Shown here: piece after piece, positions 1-8,895 of the stretch
Numbering within the stretch: the first letter of the stretch is position 1
How the letters are laid out: each line of letters opens with the position of its first letter
Assembly (NCBI GenBank): GCA_036399835.1
Contig: DASWMI010000114.1
Coordinates: 1 to 53,395, forward strand
DNA: 53,395 bases
From: DASYML01 sp036399835
GTDB lineage: Bacteria; Acidobacteriota; Blastocatellia; Pyrinomonadales; Pyrinomonadaceae
Reading direction: 5' to 3'
Program-made: the position numbers and the translations under genes
Notes under the pieces: generated by a model
What the model was told of the DNA's origin: nothing
The model's database searches: none
Seen by the model: the letters and a program-made list of their open reading frames with translations, nothing else

Positions 1-198
1 CGTGCGCGCAAATGTGCCGCGCTCGCCGCTGGCCCATGCGACCCGTGCATTGACGGCGCTCACGCCGCGAAAGCGGACGGTCGTCCCGCTCGATTGAGCG
101 GACCACTGGGCCACGGCCATTACAGAGCAGAGATTGAGCAGGAGTATGAGCCGGATGATTCTTGCCGGATGCAACACGGAGATGAGTAAGTGCAACAT
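1..198 (-). CDS. Ycf48/BNR-repeat-like secreted protein (5' part, runs off window)
   Basis: Sixty-six codons from an ATG at 198 are open to the left edge, so only the N-terminus is visible. Residues about 9-29 form a basic-then-hydrophobic signal peptide ending in AVAQ. The mature start contains SSGTTVRFRGVSAV followed by VAWASGERGTF, the usual first strand of photosystem II assembly factor Ycf48-like / BNR beta-propeller proteins common in Acidobacteria, where W-x-S-G-x-x-G-T motifs recur once per blade. These proteins are exported; their function is generally unknown. The start is supported by the position of the signal peptide; no strong ribosome-binding site is visible. It is divergent from nothing and lies upstream-to-upstream of no recognised partner. 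The family call depends on one blade only. Confidence 0.65.
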   Translation of the reverse strand, partial: MLHLLISVLHPARIIRLILLLNLCSVMAVAQWSAQSSGTTVRFRGVSAVNARVAWASGERGTFART

Positions 199-259
199 AA
201 TGATCAAGCGGAAACAGTTCCTGGTCCAGCCGCGATGGAATTTAAGAGCTTCGGACATC

Positions 260-871
260 TTATTCGATGAGCGATAAAAAGTTGGTAATCACTCTTTCTG
301 TCAGTCCCCAAATTGGTCCTTCGGGTGTCGGGTAAGAGGGCCACTCGCGCTCCTTTCCGTTGACTATGAAGCGAAAGATTTCGGACCGCCCATTCTTTTT
401 TAGCCAGTTGACCGGAACCCAGAAGGCTGCGGCCACCTCTTGATTCAGCGATAGCTCCAACGGCTCTGGCCGCGCCGGAGAAAGATTGTACTGCGCGGGC
501 GCGACCGCGACGAACGGAGTGACGGCTATCTGCGGAGCTTGCGGGCTTCTTGGTCCAATCGTCTCAAGCGGGCCGAGCACCTGGCCGCCGGACGCCAGGT
601 CAATGCCGACTTCCTCCAGCGTCTCGCGTATGGCCGTCTGCCGCAGGTCAGCGTCTGCTCTATCACGGCGTCCACCGGGCAGAGCCAGATGACCGGACCA
701 GTGGTCACGTTCATGTACAGCCCGCTTGATGACCAGCAATTCGGGCGTCTCGAAAGACCGGCGCAGGACCAGCGCGACCGCCGCCTGCGGCAAAGCCGTA
801 TTCGCTTCCGCCACGCTTCTTTCACAGAGGCGCGAGCTTAATTGCAGGCAGAGGGACTCGAATTCATTCAT
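260..871 (-). CDS. Nudix hydrolase, CoA pyrophosphatase (NudL-like) family
   Basis: The 203-residue product matches the length of the CoA-diphosphatase branch of the Nudix superfamily, which cleaves CoA and acyl-CoA to 3',5'-ADP and phosphopantetheine. The signature upstream of the Nudix helix is present (LLVIKR, then HWSGHLALPGGRRD, resembling the LLTxR...H.G...FPGG of UPF0035), followed by the core REtLEEVGID with both metal-binding glutamates. As in NudL-type proteins the spacing between the Gly and the RE..EE block is longer than in the canonical Nudix box. The C-terminal half (FWVPVNWL...PIWGLTERVI) also fits this family. Cytoplasmic. It stands alone between the BNR-like gene and a repeat-bearing spacer. 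No convincing ribosome-binding site precedes the ATG at 871. Confidence 0.85.
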   Translation of the reverse strand: MNEFESLCLQLSSRLCERSVAEANTALPQAAVALVLRRSFETPELLVIKRAVHERDHWSGHLALPGGRRDRADADLRQTAIRETLEEVGIDLASGGQVLGPLETIGPRSPQAPQIAVTPFVAVAPAQYNLSPARPEPLELSLNQEVAAAFWVPVNWLKKNGRSEIFRFIVNGKEREWPSYPTPEGPIWGLTERVITNFLSLIE

Positions 872-948
872 GGGAAACTGCGCTGTATTGTGAAGCTATA
901 TTAACCCGGACGCAATTCAAATCTAAACCGGAACAGCTTTCAAAATTA

Positions 949-1050
949 GCAACAGAGGCACGTAGACACAGAGAGAAGATAAATCAGAATGTGAGAAAAC
1001 TATTCAACACATCTCTCTGCTTATGCTCTGTGTCTCCGTGTCTCTGTGGC
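949..1050 (+). repeat. Dispersed imperfect-palindrome repeat, copy 1
   Basis: CACAGAGGCACG-type sequence at the left and CTCTGTGTCTCCGTG-type sequence at the right are near reverse complements, so the unit can fold into a long hairpin. It is clearly related to the copies at 43561-43700 and 46677-46825: all share ATAAATCAG, ACATCT and CTTATGCTCTGT blocks in the same order. Flanks at 931-945 and 1060-1069 carry TTTCAAA and TTTTGAAA, matching the ends of the other copies. It occupies most of the gene-free stretch 872-1301; nothing else is evident there. Confidence 0.75.
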
Positions 1051-1301
1051 TTATATTTCTGGTTTTGAAATATTCTCTTGGAGGGATGGGAACACTTTGC
1101 ATTGACGCGCGTCTAAAGATTCTTCTGATTGAACAATAGCGGAGGCGTATAGCCGCCGCGCAAGAACAGTTGCTATGATGCGTTCCAATCCTGCCATGCT
1201 CCTTTCTGTTGAAGGGCGCTCATGTGCTCGGAAGGCTTTTTGTTGAGCTTCGCAATCGCGCCTTGATCTCTTTTCAGTCTTGTTTGAGGCAGAGAGCTTT
1301 T

Positions 1302-4300
1302 ATGAAGAATGATAAATCTCTTATCTGTTTACTGCTGGTCTACGCCACGCTGCTCGGCTCGCTTGCTCCTGTGCGCGCGAAATCTCTTGCAACTGGTCCA
1401 AATGTTGAGGCGGGCGAGACGGCGCAAAGAAGAAGAGGCGGTAGGGCAGCAGAGGATGCGGCGGTTCAAGAGGCGAAGAGGGGGCTGCGTTTTCGCCTGA
1501 GCGAGGGCAAAGAGCAGGCGGAGAAGAGAGAGGCTGCGGCAGCCGCTCCGGCGACAGAGCGGCTGAGCGAGAGCGAGACGCAGAGCGTGCTCAAGCGTCT
1601 GCCCGCGATTGCCGCAGAGGCCACAGACGAGCAGCAGTTTGCTCTCCGTGAACGCTCGCTGCCGCCGCCGCGCACGGGGAAAACCATCAACATTTCTTTT
1701 CCGCAGGCGGAGGCCAGGGCTGCGCCGGAGAGCGCCATTTCAGGCCCGCTCGAAGTGCTGCGCTTTTCGCCCGAAGGCAGTGTGCCGCTGGCCCCGCAGT
1801 TGAGCGTGACCTTTTCGCAACCGATGGTGGCCGTCACATCTCAGGCGGAATTGTCTGCGCAGGAAGTGCCCGTGCGTTTGTCGCCGCAGCCGCAGGGCAA
1901 GTGGCGCTGGGTCGGGACAAAGACTCTGCTTTTTGTGCCCGACGGTCGTTTCCCGATGGCAAGCGTCTATTCCGTCACTGTCCCCGCGAACACAAAATCC
2001 GCGACGGGCGGCGCTCTCTCTGCGGCCAAGAGCTGGAGCTTTATGACTCCGCCGCCGCAGGTCCAGAAGAGTTACCCGCAGGGCGACTCGAACCCGCTTG
2101 ACGCGCTGATGTTCGTCGAGTTCGACCAGCGGATTGATCCCGCGTCGGTCCTGCGCACGATCAAGGTCCAGGCGGGCAGGTTGAGCTTGAAGACGCGGCT
2201 CGCGACAGCGGAAGAAGTGGCGGCGGACGAGAGCGTGAGCAGTCTGGTTAAGGCTTCGGAGGACGGGCGCTGGATGGCTTTTCGCGCCGTTGATGCCGAG
2301 ACCAACGAGACGCGTGCGGCGCTCCCCTTTGAGACAAACATCAAAGTAAGTATTGGTCCAGGCACGCCTTCAGCCGAAGGACCGCGCACGACGGATAAGG
2401 CCCAGGACTTCTCTTTTCGCACCCATGGAGCGCTCCGCGTGGTCAGGCAGGAGTGCGGCTATAATCGCGGCTGCTCGCCCTTTGATACCTGGACCATACA
2501 GTTTAGCAATACGCTCGACGCGGAAGCTTTTCAAACATCACAGGTTCGCATAGAGCCTGCGATTCCGGGCATCAAGATGAGCGTTTACGGTAACACGCTG
2601 CAGATCGAAGGTATCAAGCAGGGGCGCAGGATTTACAGGGTCACGCTCGACCGTTCGCTCAAGGACGAATTCGGCCAGACGCTTGAAAGGGATGCGAGCC
2701 TGACTTTCAACGTCGGGGCGGCCCCTAAGTCGCTGGCCGCATCGGGTGAAGCCTTTATCATTTTGGACCCGAACGGGCCAAGAAGCTTTTCCGTCTACAG
2801 CATCAATCACCGCCAGCTCAAAGCGAATCTTTACGCGGTCGGGCCGGAGCACTGGGACGCGTTTATGGAGTACATGCGCTGGTCGCAGAGCTACAACACC
2901 GAGGTGAAAGCAAAGTATCGCACGCCACCGGGCCGCCTGGTTTTCTCAAAGGAGTTGATGGTCAATGCGAGGGCCGACGAGCCGGTCGAAACACGCATAG
3001 ACCTCAGCCCCGCGCTTAACGGAAATCTGGGTCATGTCATCGTCATCATTGAACCCGTAGAGAAGACGGCGACCGGCAGGGCTTATCCACAGCAGATACA
3101 CGCCTGGATTCAATCAACCAACATCGGCCTGGATGCTTTTGTGGACCAGACGGATTTAATCGGCTGGACCACTTCGCTCAAGGACGGCGAGGCGCTCGCG
3201 GGCGTGCAGCTCTCGATTCAGCCTGCCGCCGGCTCTGCACAGAGCGGCGCGAACGGCCTCGCGCGGCTGGCTTTGCCGCCGGAATCGAAAACGGGGCGTA
3301 ATCTGCTGGTCGCCAGGCAGGGCCGCGATGTGGCGATTCTTCCCGAAAACACTTCCTGGTGGGATACGTCCGGCGGCTGGTTCAAAAAAGAGACGGGCGA
3401 TTTTCTGCGCTGGTATGTCTTTGACGACCGCAAGATGTATCGGCCCGGCGAAGAGGTCCACATCAAGGGATGGATACGTCGCGTCGGGAGCGGGAAGGGC
3501 GGCGATGTCGGCGCGCTCGGCGGCTCGGTCAGGAGTCTGACTTACACGCTGAAGGATTCGAGGGGGAACGAGATTACGAAGGGCACGCTCAAGGTCAACT
3601 CGCTCGGCGGCTTTGATACGGTCTTGAAGCTGCCTCCGACGATGAACCTGGGCTATGCCGCGCTCACGCTCCTGGCCCAGGATAACTCGCAAGCGATCAC
3701 CGCTCTTGAATACACGCATAACTTTCAGGTCCAGGAATTCCGTCGCCCGGAGTTTGAAGTCACGGCGCAGGCTTCCGAAGGACCGCTCTTTGTCGGCGGG
3801 TCGGCTGAGACTGTTGTGGCGGCCAATTATTACGCGGGCGGGGGGCTGGCGAATACGGAAGTGCGTTGGAACGTCACCTCGCGGCCAGGGTCTTACACGC
3901 CGCCGAATCGCGGCGACTATACTTTCGGCAAATGGGTTCCCTGGTGGGTCGAGCGCACGCAAGAGAGCGAGACCAATTCCATGACTTACACAGGGCTGAC
4001 GGACGCCGCGGGCAAGCATCGTCTCCATATAGACTTTGACTCGGTCAATCCTGCGCGCCCTTCAAACGTCACGGCGGAGGCCAGCGTGACGGACGTTAAC
4101 CGCCAGACCTGGACCGCCTCTGCCAGTATGCTGGTCCACCCGGCAGACCTTTACGTCGGCCTCAAGAGCGACCGCACCTTTGTCCAGAAGGGCGAGCCTC
4201 TCATCGTGCAGACTATCGTCACGGACCTGGATGGCCAGGCGGTCACGGGTCGCGAAGTGAGGATGCGTGCGGCCCTGCTCGATTGGGTCTTTGAGAAGGG

Positions 4301-7300
4301 CGAGTGGAAGCAGCAGGAGACGAGCGCGCAGGAGTGCAGCGTCCGTTCCGCGGCTGATGCTGTCAAGTGTACCTTCGAGACGAAGGAGGGCGGCACGTAT
4401 CGAGTCAACGCTTCCGTCATGGACCAGCGCGAGCGGCGCAACGAGAGCGAACTGACGCTCTGGGTGGCCGGAGGCAAGCAGCCTCCCAGGCGCGAGGTCG
4501 AGCAGGAGACGGTCGAGCTAATCCCGGACCGCAAGGATTATCAACCGGGCGAGACGGCTCAAGTGCTGGTCCAGTCGCCCTTCTACCCGGCGGAAGGCGT
4601 GCTCACGCTGCGGCGCTCAGGCATCCTGCGCACAGAGCGTTTCAGGATGGACGGCCCTTCTTACACTTTGCGCGTCCCCGTTGAGGAAGGCTTTACGCCG
4701 AATGTTTATGTGCAGGTGGACCTCGTTGGAGCAGCCGCGCGGACAGACGACGCGGGAAAGATTGACGAGCAGCTTCCGAAGCGTCCGGCCTTCGCCAAAG
4801 GCTCTCTGAATCTGCCCGTGCCGCCGCTCGCGCGCAAGCTCAACGTCAAGGCCACGCCGCGCGAGAAGTCGCTTGAGCCGGGCGCTTTGACGGTCGTTAA
4901 TGTCGAAGTGCAGGATGCTGCGAAGAGGCCCGTGGCCGGAAGCGAAGTCGCCGTCGTCGTCGTGGACGAATCCGTGCTGGCGCTGACGAACTATCATCTT
5001 GAAGACCCGCTCTCTATCTTCTACGCGCTAAGAGACGAAGGCGCGAGCGATTATCACCTGCGCTCAGCTGTGCTGCTCGGCAATCCCGAAGAGATAGCAA
5101 ACTTGATGCGAACAGAGGGCGTTGGCGGCGCTGGCGGCGGCAGTGGCCCTATGATGAATACGAATCAGAGCATGGTGACCGTCATGTCTGAGAGTGAAGC
5201 GCCGCCCGCTCCTTCACCCAAACGGGCGAGGCGAGGAGACGTGAACGGCTTTCTGGCCGACGGGATCAGCGGCGCAGAGCCTGGCATACGCCTGCGCGAA
5301 AACTTCAACGCGCTGGCGGTCTTCGCCGCCTCCGTGCCAACAGACGCGAACGGGCGCGCGCAGGTCCAGGTCAAGATTCCTGACAACCTGACGCGTTATC
5401 GTGTGATGGCCGTCTCGGTCGCTGGCGGCAAACAGTTTGGCGCGGGCGAGTCCGCCATCACAGCGCGCCTGCCGCTGATGGCTCGCCCCAGCGCACCGCG
5501 CTTTCTCAACTTCGGCGACCGCTTCGAGTTGCCCGTCATCTTGCAGAACCAGACGGACCAGGAGATGCGCGTTGACGTGGCCGTGCGTGCGACGAATGCG
5601 GAGCTGACGGAGGGGGCTGGCCGACGCGTCAAGATTCCCGCTAATGATCGCGTGGAGGTACGCTTTCCGGCGGCTGCTGTGCGGGCGGGCACAGCGCGTT
5701 TTCAAATCGGCGCTCTCGCTGGCCGCGCTTCGGATGCGGCGGAAATCTCTCTGCCCGTTTGGACGCCGGCCACGACCGAAGCCTTTGCGACTTACGGCGA
5801 GATTGACGAGGGAGCTATCGTGCAACCCGTGCAGGCTCCCGGCAATGTCGTCAGGCAGTTCGGAGGGCTTGAGATTACAACCAGCTCGACGCAGCTTCAA
5901 GCCCTGACCGATGCGGTGCTCTACCTCGTAGCCTACCCTTACGAATGCTCCGAACAGCTTGCTTCTCGTGTACTGGCGGTCGCCGCGCTGCGCGACGTGT
6001 TGGCGGCCTTTAAGGCCAAGGGGCTGCCGCCGCCCGCTGAGATGCAGGCGGCGGTCGCGCGCGACATCAAACGCTTGCAGGGTTTGCAGAATGATGACGG
6101 AGGCTTTGCCTTCTGGCGACGCGGTGATGAGTCTTGGCCCTACGTCAGCATACACGCGGCGCACGCGCTCGAACGCGCTAAGGAAAAGGGGTTTGACGTG
6201 CCGCCCGAGATGCTCCAAAAATCTCAGCGATACCTGCGCGAGATAGAGAAGCGAATCCCGCGCAAGTACAGCCCGCAAGCTCGACGCGCGCTGACGGCCT
6301 ATGCGCTCTACGTGCGCCAGCGTATGAATGACCGCGACGCCGCGCGTGCGCGCAGGCTCATCGCGGAGGCAGGGCTTGATGGTCTCTCGCTCGAAGCTGT
6401 CGGATGGCTGCTGTCTGTCCTCTCCGGCGATGCAGGCTCGAAGGCGGAAGTCGAAGCCATCCGTCGCCATCTCAACAATCGCGCGACCGAGACGGCGGCG
6501 ACGGCACAGTTCACGGCCTCTTACGGCGACGAAGACTATCTCCTGCTTTACTCTTCGCGCCGCGCCGACGGCATCATCCTCGAAGCCTTGATTAAAGACC
6601 AGCCGCAGAACGATCTCATCCCTAAGCTGGCGCGCGGGCTGCTCGCGCATCGTAAGCAAGGGCGCTGGGAGAATACGCAGGAGAACGTCTTTATCCTGCT
6701 CGCGCTGGACCAATACTTTGCCGCTTACGAAAAGGTGACGCCGGATTTCGTCGCACGCGCCTGGCTCGGAGAAGGCTTCGCGGGCGAACAACAGTTTCGC
6801 GGACGGACGACGGACCGACAGCAGGTCAACGTGCCGATGCAATATCTCGTCGAGCATGGCGCAAAGCAGAATCTGGTCCTGAGCAAGGAAGGCCCGGGCA
6901 GACTCTACTACCGTATAGGGATGCAGTATGCGCCCGCCACCCTGAAGCTTGATGCGGCGGATTACGGCTTTACGGTCGAGCGCATTTATGAAGCTCTGGA
7001 TGATGCGCAGGACGTGCGGCTCGATGCTGACGGCTCATGGCACATCAAGGCTGGCTCGCGTGTACGCGTGCGCCTGACGATGAGCGCGCCCGCGCGTCGT
7101 TATCACGTGGCGCTGGTTGACCCTTTGCCTGCCGGTCTTGAAGCTCTCAACCCCGCGCTCGCCGTGACGGGCACGATTCCCGAAGATGAAAAGAATGAAT
7201 CTTCAAGACGCGGCGGGTGGTGGTGGCGGCAGTGGTACGAGCATCAGAACTTGAGAGATGAGCGCGCAGAAGCCTTCACCTCGCTCTTGTGGGAGGGAGT

Positions 7301-7430
7301 CTACACCTATTCTTATGTCACGCGTGCGACGACGCCCGGCGTCTTCGTCGTGCCTCCGACCAAGGCTGAGGAGATGTATCACCCGGAAACCTTCGGGCGC
7401 GGCAAGAGCGACCGCGTGATTGTCGAATAG
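1302..7430 (+). CDS. Bacterial alpha-2-macroglobulin with thioester
   Basis: A 2042-residue exported protein of the bacterial alpha-2-macroglobulin family, thought to trap proteases in the periplasm or at the surface. The ATG at 1302 is preferred over the in-frame one at 1209 because it begins a clean signal peptide (KNDKSLICLLLVYATLLGS...VRA). Order: Lys/Glu-rich linker, Ig-like (Big_5) domain about residues 145-250, macroglobulin domains with YRPGEEVHIKG (about 710), LYVGLKSDRTF (about 950) and DYQPGETAQV (about 1080), a Gly/Ser-rich then basic stretch (about 1274-1315) in the bait-region position, the A2M core (about 1335), the thioester CSEQ with Cys at about 1549, the helical thioester domain, and the typical C-terminus ending with PPTKAEEMYHPE. 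Unlike E. coli YfhM there is no lipobox, and no penicillin-binding protein 1C gene is adjacent. Confidence 0.93.
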   Translation: MKNDKSLICLLLVYATLLGSLAPVRAKSLATGPNVEAGETAQRRRGGRAAEDAAVQEAKRGLRFRLSEGKEQAEKREAAAAAPATERLSESETQSVLKRLPAIAAEATDEQQFALRERSLPPPRTGKTINISFPQAEARAAPESAISGPLEVLRFSPEGSVPLAPQLSVTFSQPMVAVTSQAELSAQEVPVRLSPQPQGKWRWVGTKTLLFVPDGRFPMASVYSVTVPANTKSATGGALSAAKSWSFMTPPPQVQKSYPQGDSNPLDALMFVEFDQRIDPASVLRTIKVQAGRLSLKTRLATAEEVAADESVSSLVKASEDGRWMAFRAVDAETNETRAALPFETNIKVSIGPGTPSAEGPRTTDKAQDFSFRTHGALRVVRQECGYNRGCSPFDTWTIQFSNTLDAEAFQTSQVRIEPAIPGIKMSVYGNTLQIEGIKQGRRIYRVTLDRSLKDEFGQTLERDASLTFNVGAAPKSLAASGEAFIILDPNGPRSFSVYSINHRQLKANLYAVGPEHWDAFMEYMRWSQSYNTEVKAKYRTPPGRLVFSKELMVNARADEPVETRIDLSPALNGNLGHVIVIIEPVEKTATGRAYPQQIHAWIQSTNIGLDAFVDQTDLIGWTTSLKDGEALAGVQLSIQPAAGSAQSGANGLARLALPPESKTGRNLLVARQGRDVAILPENTSWWDTSGGWFKKETGDFLRWYVFDDRKMYRPGEEVHIKGWIRRVGSGKGGDVGALGGSVRSLTYTLKDSRGNEITKGTLKVNSLGGFDTVLKLPPTMNLGYAALTLLAQDNSQAITALEYTHNFQVQEFRRPEFEVTAQASEGPLFVGGSAETVVAANYYAGGGLANTEVRWNVTSRPGSYTPPNRGDYTFGKWVPWWVERTQESETNSMTYTGLTDAAGKHRLHIDFDSVNPARPSNVTAEASVTDVNRQTWTASASMLVHPADLYVGLKSDRTFVQKGEPLIVQTIVTDLDGQAVTGREVRMRAALLDWVFEKGEWKQQETSAQECSVRSAADAVKCTFETKEGGTYRVNASVMDQRERRNESELTLWVAGGKQPPRREVEQETVELIPDRKDYQPGETAQVLVQSPFYPAEGVLTLRRSGILRTERFRMDGPSYTLRVPVEEGFTPNVYVQVDLVGAAARTDDAGKIDEQLPKRPAFAKGSLNLPVPPLARKLNVKATPREKSLEPGALTVVNVEVQDAAKRPVAGSEVAVVVVDESVLALTNYHLEDPLSIFYALRDEGASDYHLRSAVLLGNPEEIANLMRTEGVGGAGGGSGPMMNTNQSMVTVMSESEAPPAPSPKRARRGDVNGFLADGISGAEPGIRLRENFNALAVFAASVPTDANGRAQVQVKIPDNLTRYRVMAVSVAGGKQFGAGESAITARLPLMARPSAPRFLNFGDRFELPVILQNQTDQEMRVDVAVRATNAELTEGAGRRVKIPANDRVEVRFPAAAVRAGTARFQIGALAGRASDAAEISLPVWTPATTEAFATYGEIDEGAIVQPVQAPGNVVRQFGGLEITTSSTQLQALTDAVLYLVAYPYECSEQLASRVLAVAALRDVLAAFKAKGLPPPAEMQAAVARDIKRLQGLQNDDGGFAFWRRGDESWPYVSIHAAHALERAKEKGFDVPPEMLQKSQRYLREIEKRIPRKYSPQARRALTAYALYVRQRMNDRDAARARRLIAEAGLDGLSLEAVGWLLSVLSGDAGSKAEVEAIRRHLNNRATETAATAQFTASYGDEDYLLLYSSRRADGIILEALIKDQPQNDLIPKLARGLLAHRKQGRWENTQENVFILLALDQYFAAYEKVTPDFVARAWLGEGFAGEQQFRGRTTDRQQVNVPMQYLVEHGAKQNLVLSKEGPGRLYYRIGMQYAPATLKLDAADYGFTVERIYEALDDAQDVRLDADGSWHIKAGSRVRVRLTMSAPARRYHVALVDPLPAGLEALNPALAVTGTIPEDEKNESSRRGGWWWRQWYEHQNLRDERAEAFTSLLWEGVYTYSYVTRATTPGVFVVPPTKAEEMYHPETFGRGKSDRVIVE

Positions 7431-7454
7431 AGAGAAGAGAGCCGCGCGCCTATC

Positions 7455-8174
7455 CTATTTTGTCAGCGGGGCCGATTGCTTTTGTTTCTCAAGCAGCGGG
7501 CGCAGCGATTGGTAGACGGTTTCGGCGACGCTGCGTGTGCCTTCGGCGTTCGGGTGTATGCCGTCTGCCTGGTTTAATCTTTCGACTCCGGCAACCCTGT
7601 CGAGGAAGAAGGGGATGAGCAACACTTGATGCTCGCGCGCGAGAGCTTGAAAGGCTTGCTGGACCTCTCGCTGGTAATCCGCGCCCGTATTGGTCGGAGC
7701 ATACATGCCCGCGAGCAGGACCACCACGCCGCGCGCCTTGGCCCGCTCGATAATCTGGCCCAGGTTCTTCTTCATCTCCGCGATGGATTGGCCGCGCAGC
7801 AGGTCGTTCGCTCCCAGTTCCAGAATCAGAAAGCGCACGTCCCCTTCGAGCGTCCAGTCAAGCCGCCTCAGCCCGCCCGCCGAAGTGTCGCCTGAAACAC
7901 CCGCGTTGACCACTTCGTATCTGTACCCGTCCGTCTCCAACTTTCTTTGCAGGATTGCGGGATAGCTCTCGGCCTCAGTCAGACCCAGCCCTGCCGTCAG
8001 GCTGTCGCCGAAAGCTATAATCTTCGGTAGACTCTTTTCAGTCGCAGCATTGGACGGCGGGGCGCTGGAAATATTCTGCGCGGGCCGCGTCGAAACATTG
8101 CGCGAGCTTTGATTGACGCACGCGGTCGCCAGCATGACCGGGATAAGTAAAAGGGCGTATAGATAATCTCTCAT
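7455..8174 (-). CDS. SGNH/GDSL esterase-thioesterase I-like lipoprotein
   Basis: The 239-residue product is an SGNH hydrolase of the TesA (thioesterase I / arylesterase / lysophospholipase) type. All four blocks are visible: GDSLTAG with nucleophile Ser58 in block I, GVSGDTSAGGL in block II, LGANDLLRG in block III and DGIHPNAEG with the catalytic Asp and His in block V. The N-terminus MRDYLYALLLIPVMLATAC is a lipoprotein signal with the lipid-accepting Cys at 19, which fixes the start at 8174, so the enzyme is probably membrane-anchored in the periplasm, whereas E. coli TesA is soluble. The gene is divergent from the ABC ATPase gene, with the two ATG codons overlapping in the sequence CATG (8172-8175). 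A tesA-ybbA-ybbP arrangement is conserved in E. coli. Confidence 0.92.
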   Translation of the reverse strand: MRDYLYALLLIPVMLATACVNQSSRNVSTRPAQNISSAPPSNAATEKSLPKIIAFGDSLTAGLGLTEAESYPAILQRKLETDGYRYEVVNAGVSGDTSAGGLRRLDWTLEGDVRFLILELGANDLLRGQSIAEMKKNLGQIIERAKARGVVVLLAGMYAPTNTGADYQREVQQAFQALAREHQVLLIPFFLDRVAGVERLNQADGIHPNAEGTRSVAETVYQSLRPLLEKQKQSAPLTK

Positions 8175-8895
8175 GATCGAATTATACAGGGTTTCAAAAA
8201 CAGTTCCTTCGGGGACGGAAAGCTTAACCATCCTCCACTCGCTCGATCTGGTTATTCCTGACGGGCAGTTTGTCGCCGTCGCAGGCCCTTCGGGCAGCGG
8301 CAAGTCAACGTTGCTCGGACTCATCGCGGGCCTCGATGCGCCGACCAGCGGCTCTATACGGATTGACGGCGAGGTCATCAACGAGATGAGCGAAGACGCG
8401 CTCGCCGGTCTGCGGAGCGCGAAAATCGGGTTCGTCTTTCAATCCTTTCATCTGATTCCATCGCTCACGGCGCTCGAAAATGTTCTCGTCCCGATGGAGA
8501 TAGCCGGCCTCAAGGATGCGCCTGAGCGCGCGCGGCAATTACTCCAGGACGTAGACCTACAGGCCCGCGCGCATCATTATCCCTCGCAGCTTTCGGGCGG
8601 CGAAAAGCAGCGCGTCGCCATCGCGCGCGCCTTCGCCAACGACCCAAAGGTGCTGCTCGCGGACGAGCCGACGGGTAATCTGGATTCACGCAACGGGCGG
8701 CATGTTTTCGACCTCATGGTCCGGATCAACAGGCGGCGCGGCGCAACGCTCGTCCTCGTCACACACGATGCGGAGCTGGCTGCCGAAGCCTCTCGACGCA
8801 TCTCCCTGCGCGATGGCCGCGTCGTCGCGGATAGTGACAGGGGCGCTCTCTCTCTGGACCAGCCCGAAGAAATCCTGGAGGCGACGCGCCCTTGA
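8173..8895 (+). CDS. ABC transporter ATP-binding protein, YbbA/LolD-like
   Basis: The 240-residue ATPase belongs to the LolD/MacB family that pairs with FtsX-fold permeases. Walker A GPSGSGKST is at residues 38-46, Q-loop VFQSFHL, signature LSGGEKQRVAIARA, Walker B VLLADEPTGNLD, and the H-loop VTHD. It is the energy subunit of a type VII (mechanotransmission) ABC system with the permease whose start overlaps its stop codon. Neighbouring SGNH esterase and permease reproduce the E. coli tesA/ybbA/ybbP set, whose substrate is not known. The start ATG overlaps the divergent esterase ATG, so its translation signals must lie inside the esterase gene. Confidence 0.93.
   Translation: MIELYRVSKTVPSGTESLTILHSLDLVIPDGQFVAVAGPSGSGKSTLLGLIAGLDAPTSGSIRIDGEVINEMSEDALAGLRSAKIGFVFQSFHLIPSLTALENVLVPMEIAGLKDAPERARQLLQDVDLQARAHHYPSQLSGGEKQRVAIARAFANDPKVLLADEPTGNLDSRNGRHVFDLMVRINRRRGATLVLVTHDAELAAEASRRISLRDGRVVADSDRGALSLDQPEEILEATRP

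Noticed and set aside
1209..1301. N-terminal extension of the alpha-2-macroglobulin to an ATG at 1209
   Set aside because: It would place 31 residues before a complete signal peptide beginning at 1302.
5214..6857. A 547-codon open frame on the minus strand inside the alpha-2-macroglobulin gene
   Set aside because: It is antisense to a well-supported gene; long antisense frames are expected with this GC-rich third-position bias, and the product is Arg/His/Leu-rich without any domain.
8222..8381. N-terminal extension of the SGNH esterase into the ABC ATPase gene
   Set aside because: The extension precedes a lipoprotein signal starting at 8174 and is antisense to the conserved ATPase N-terminus.
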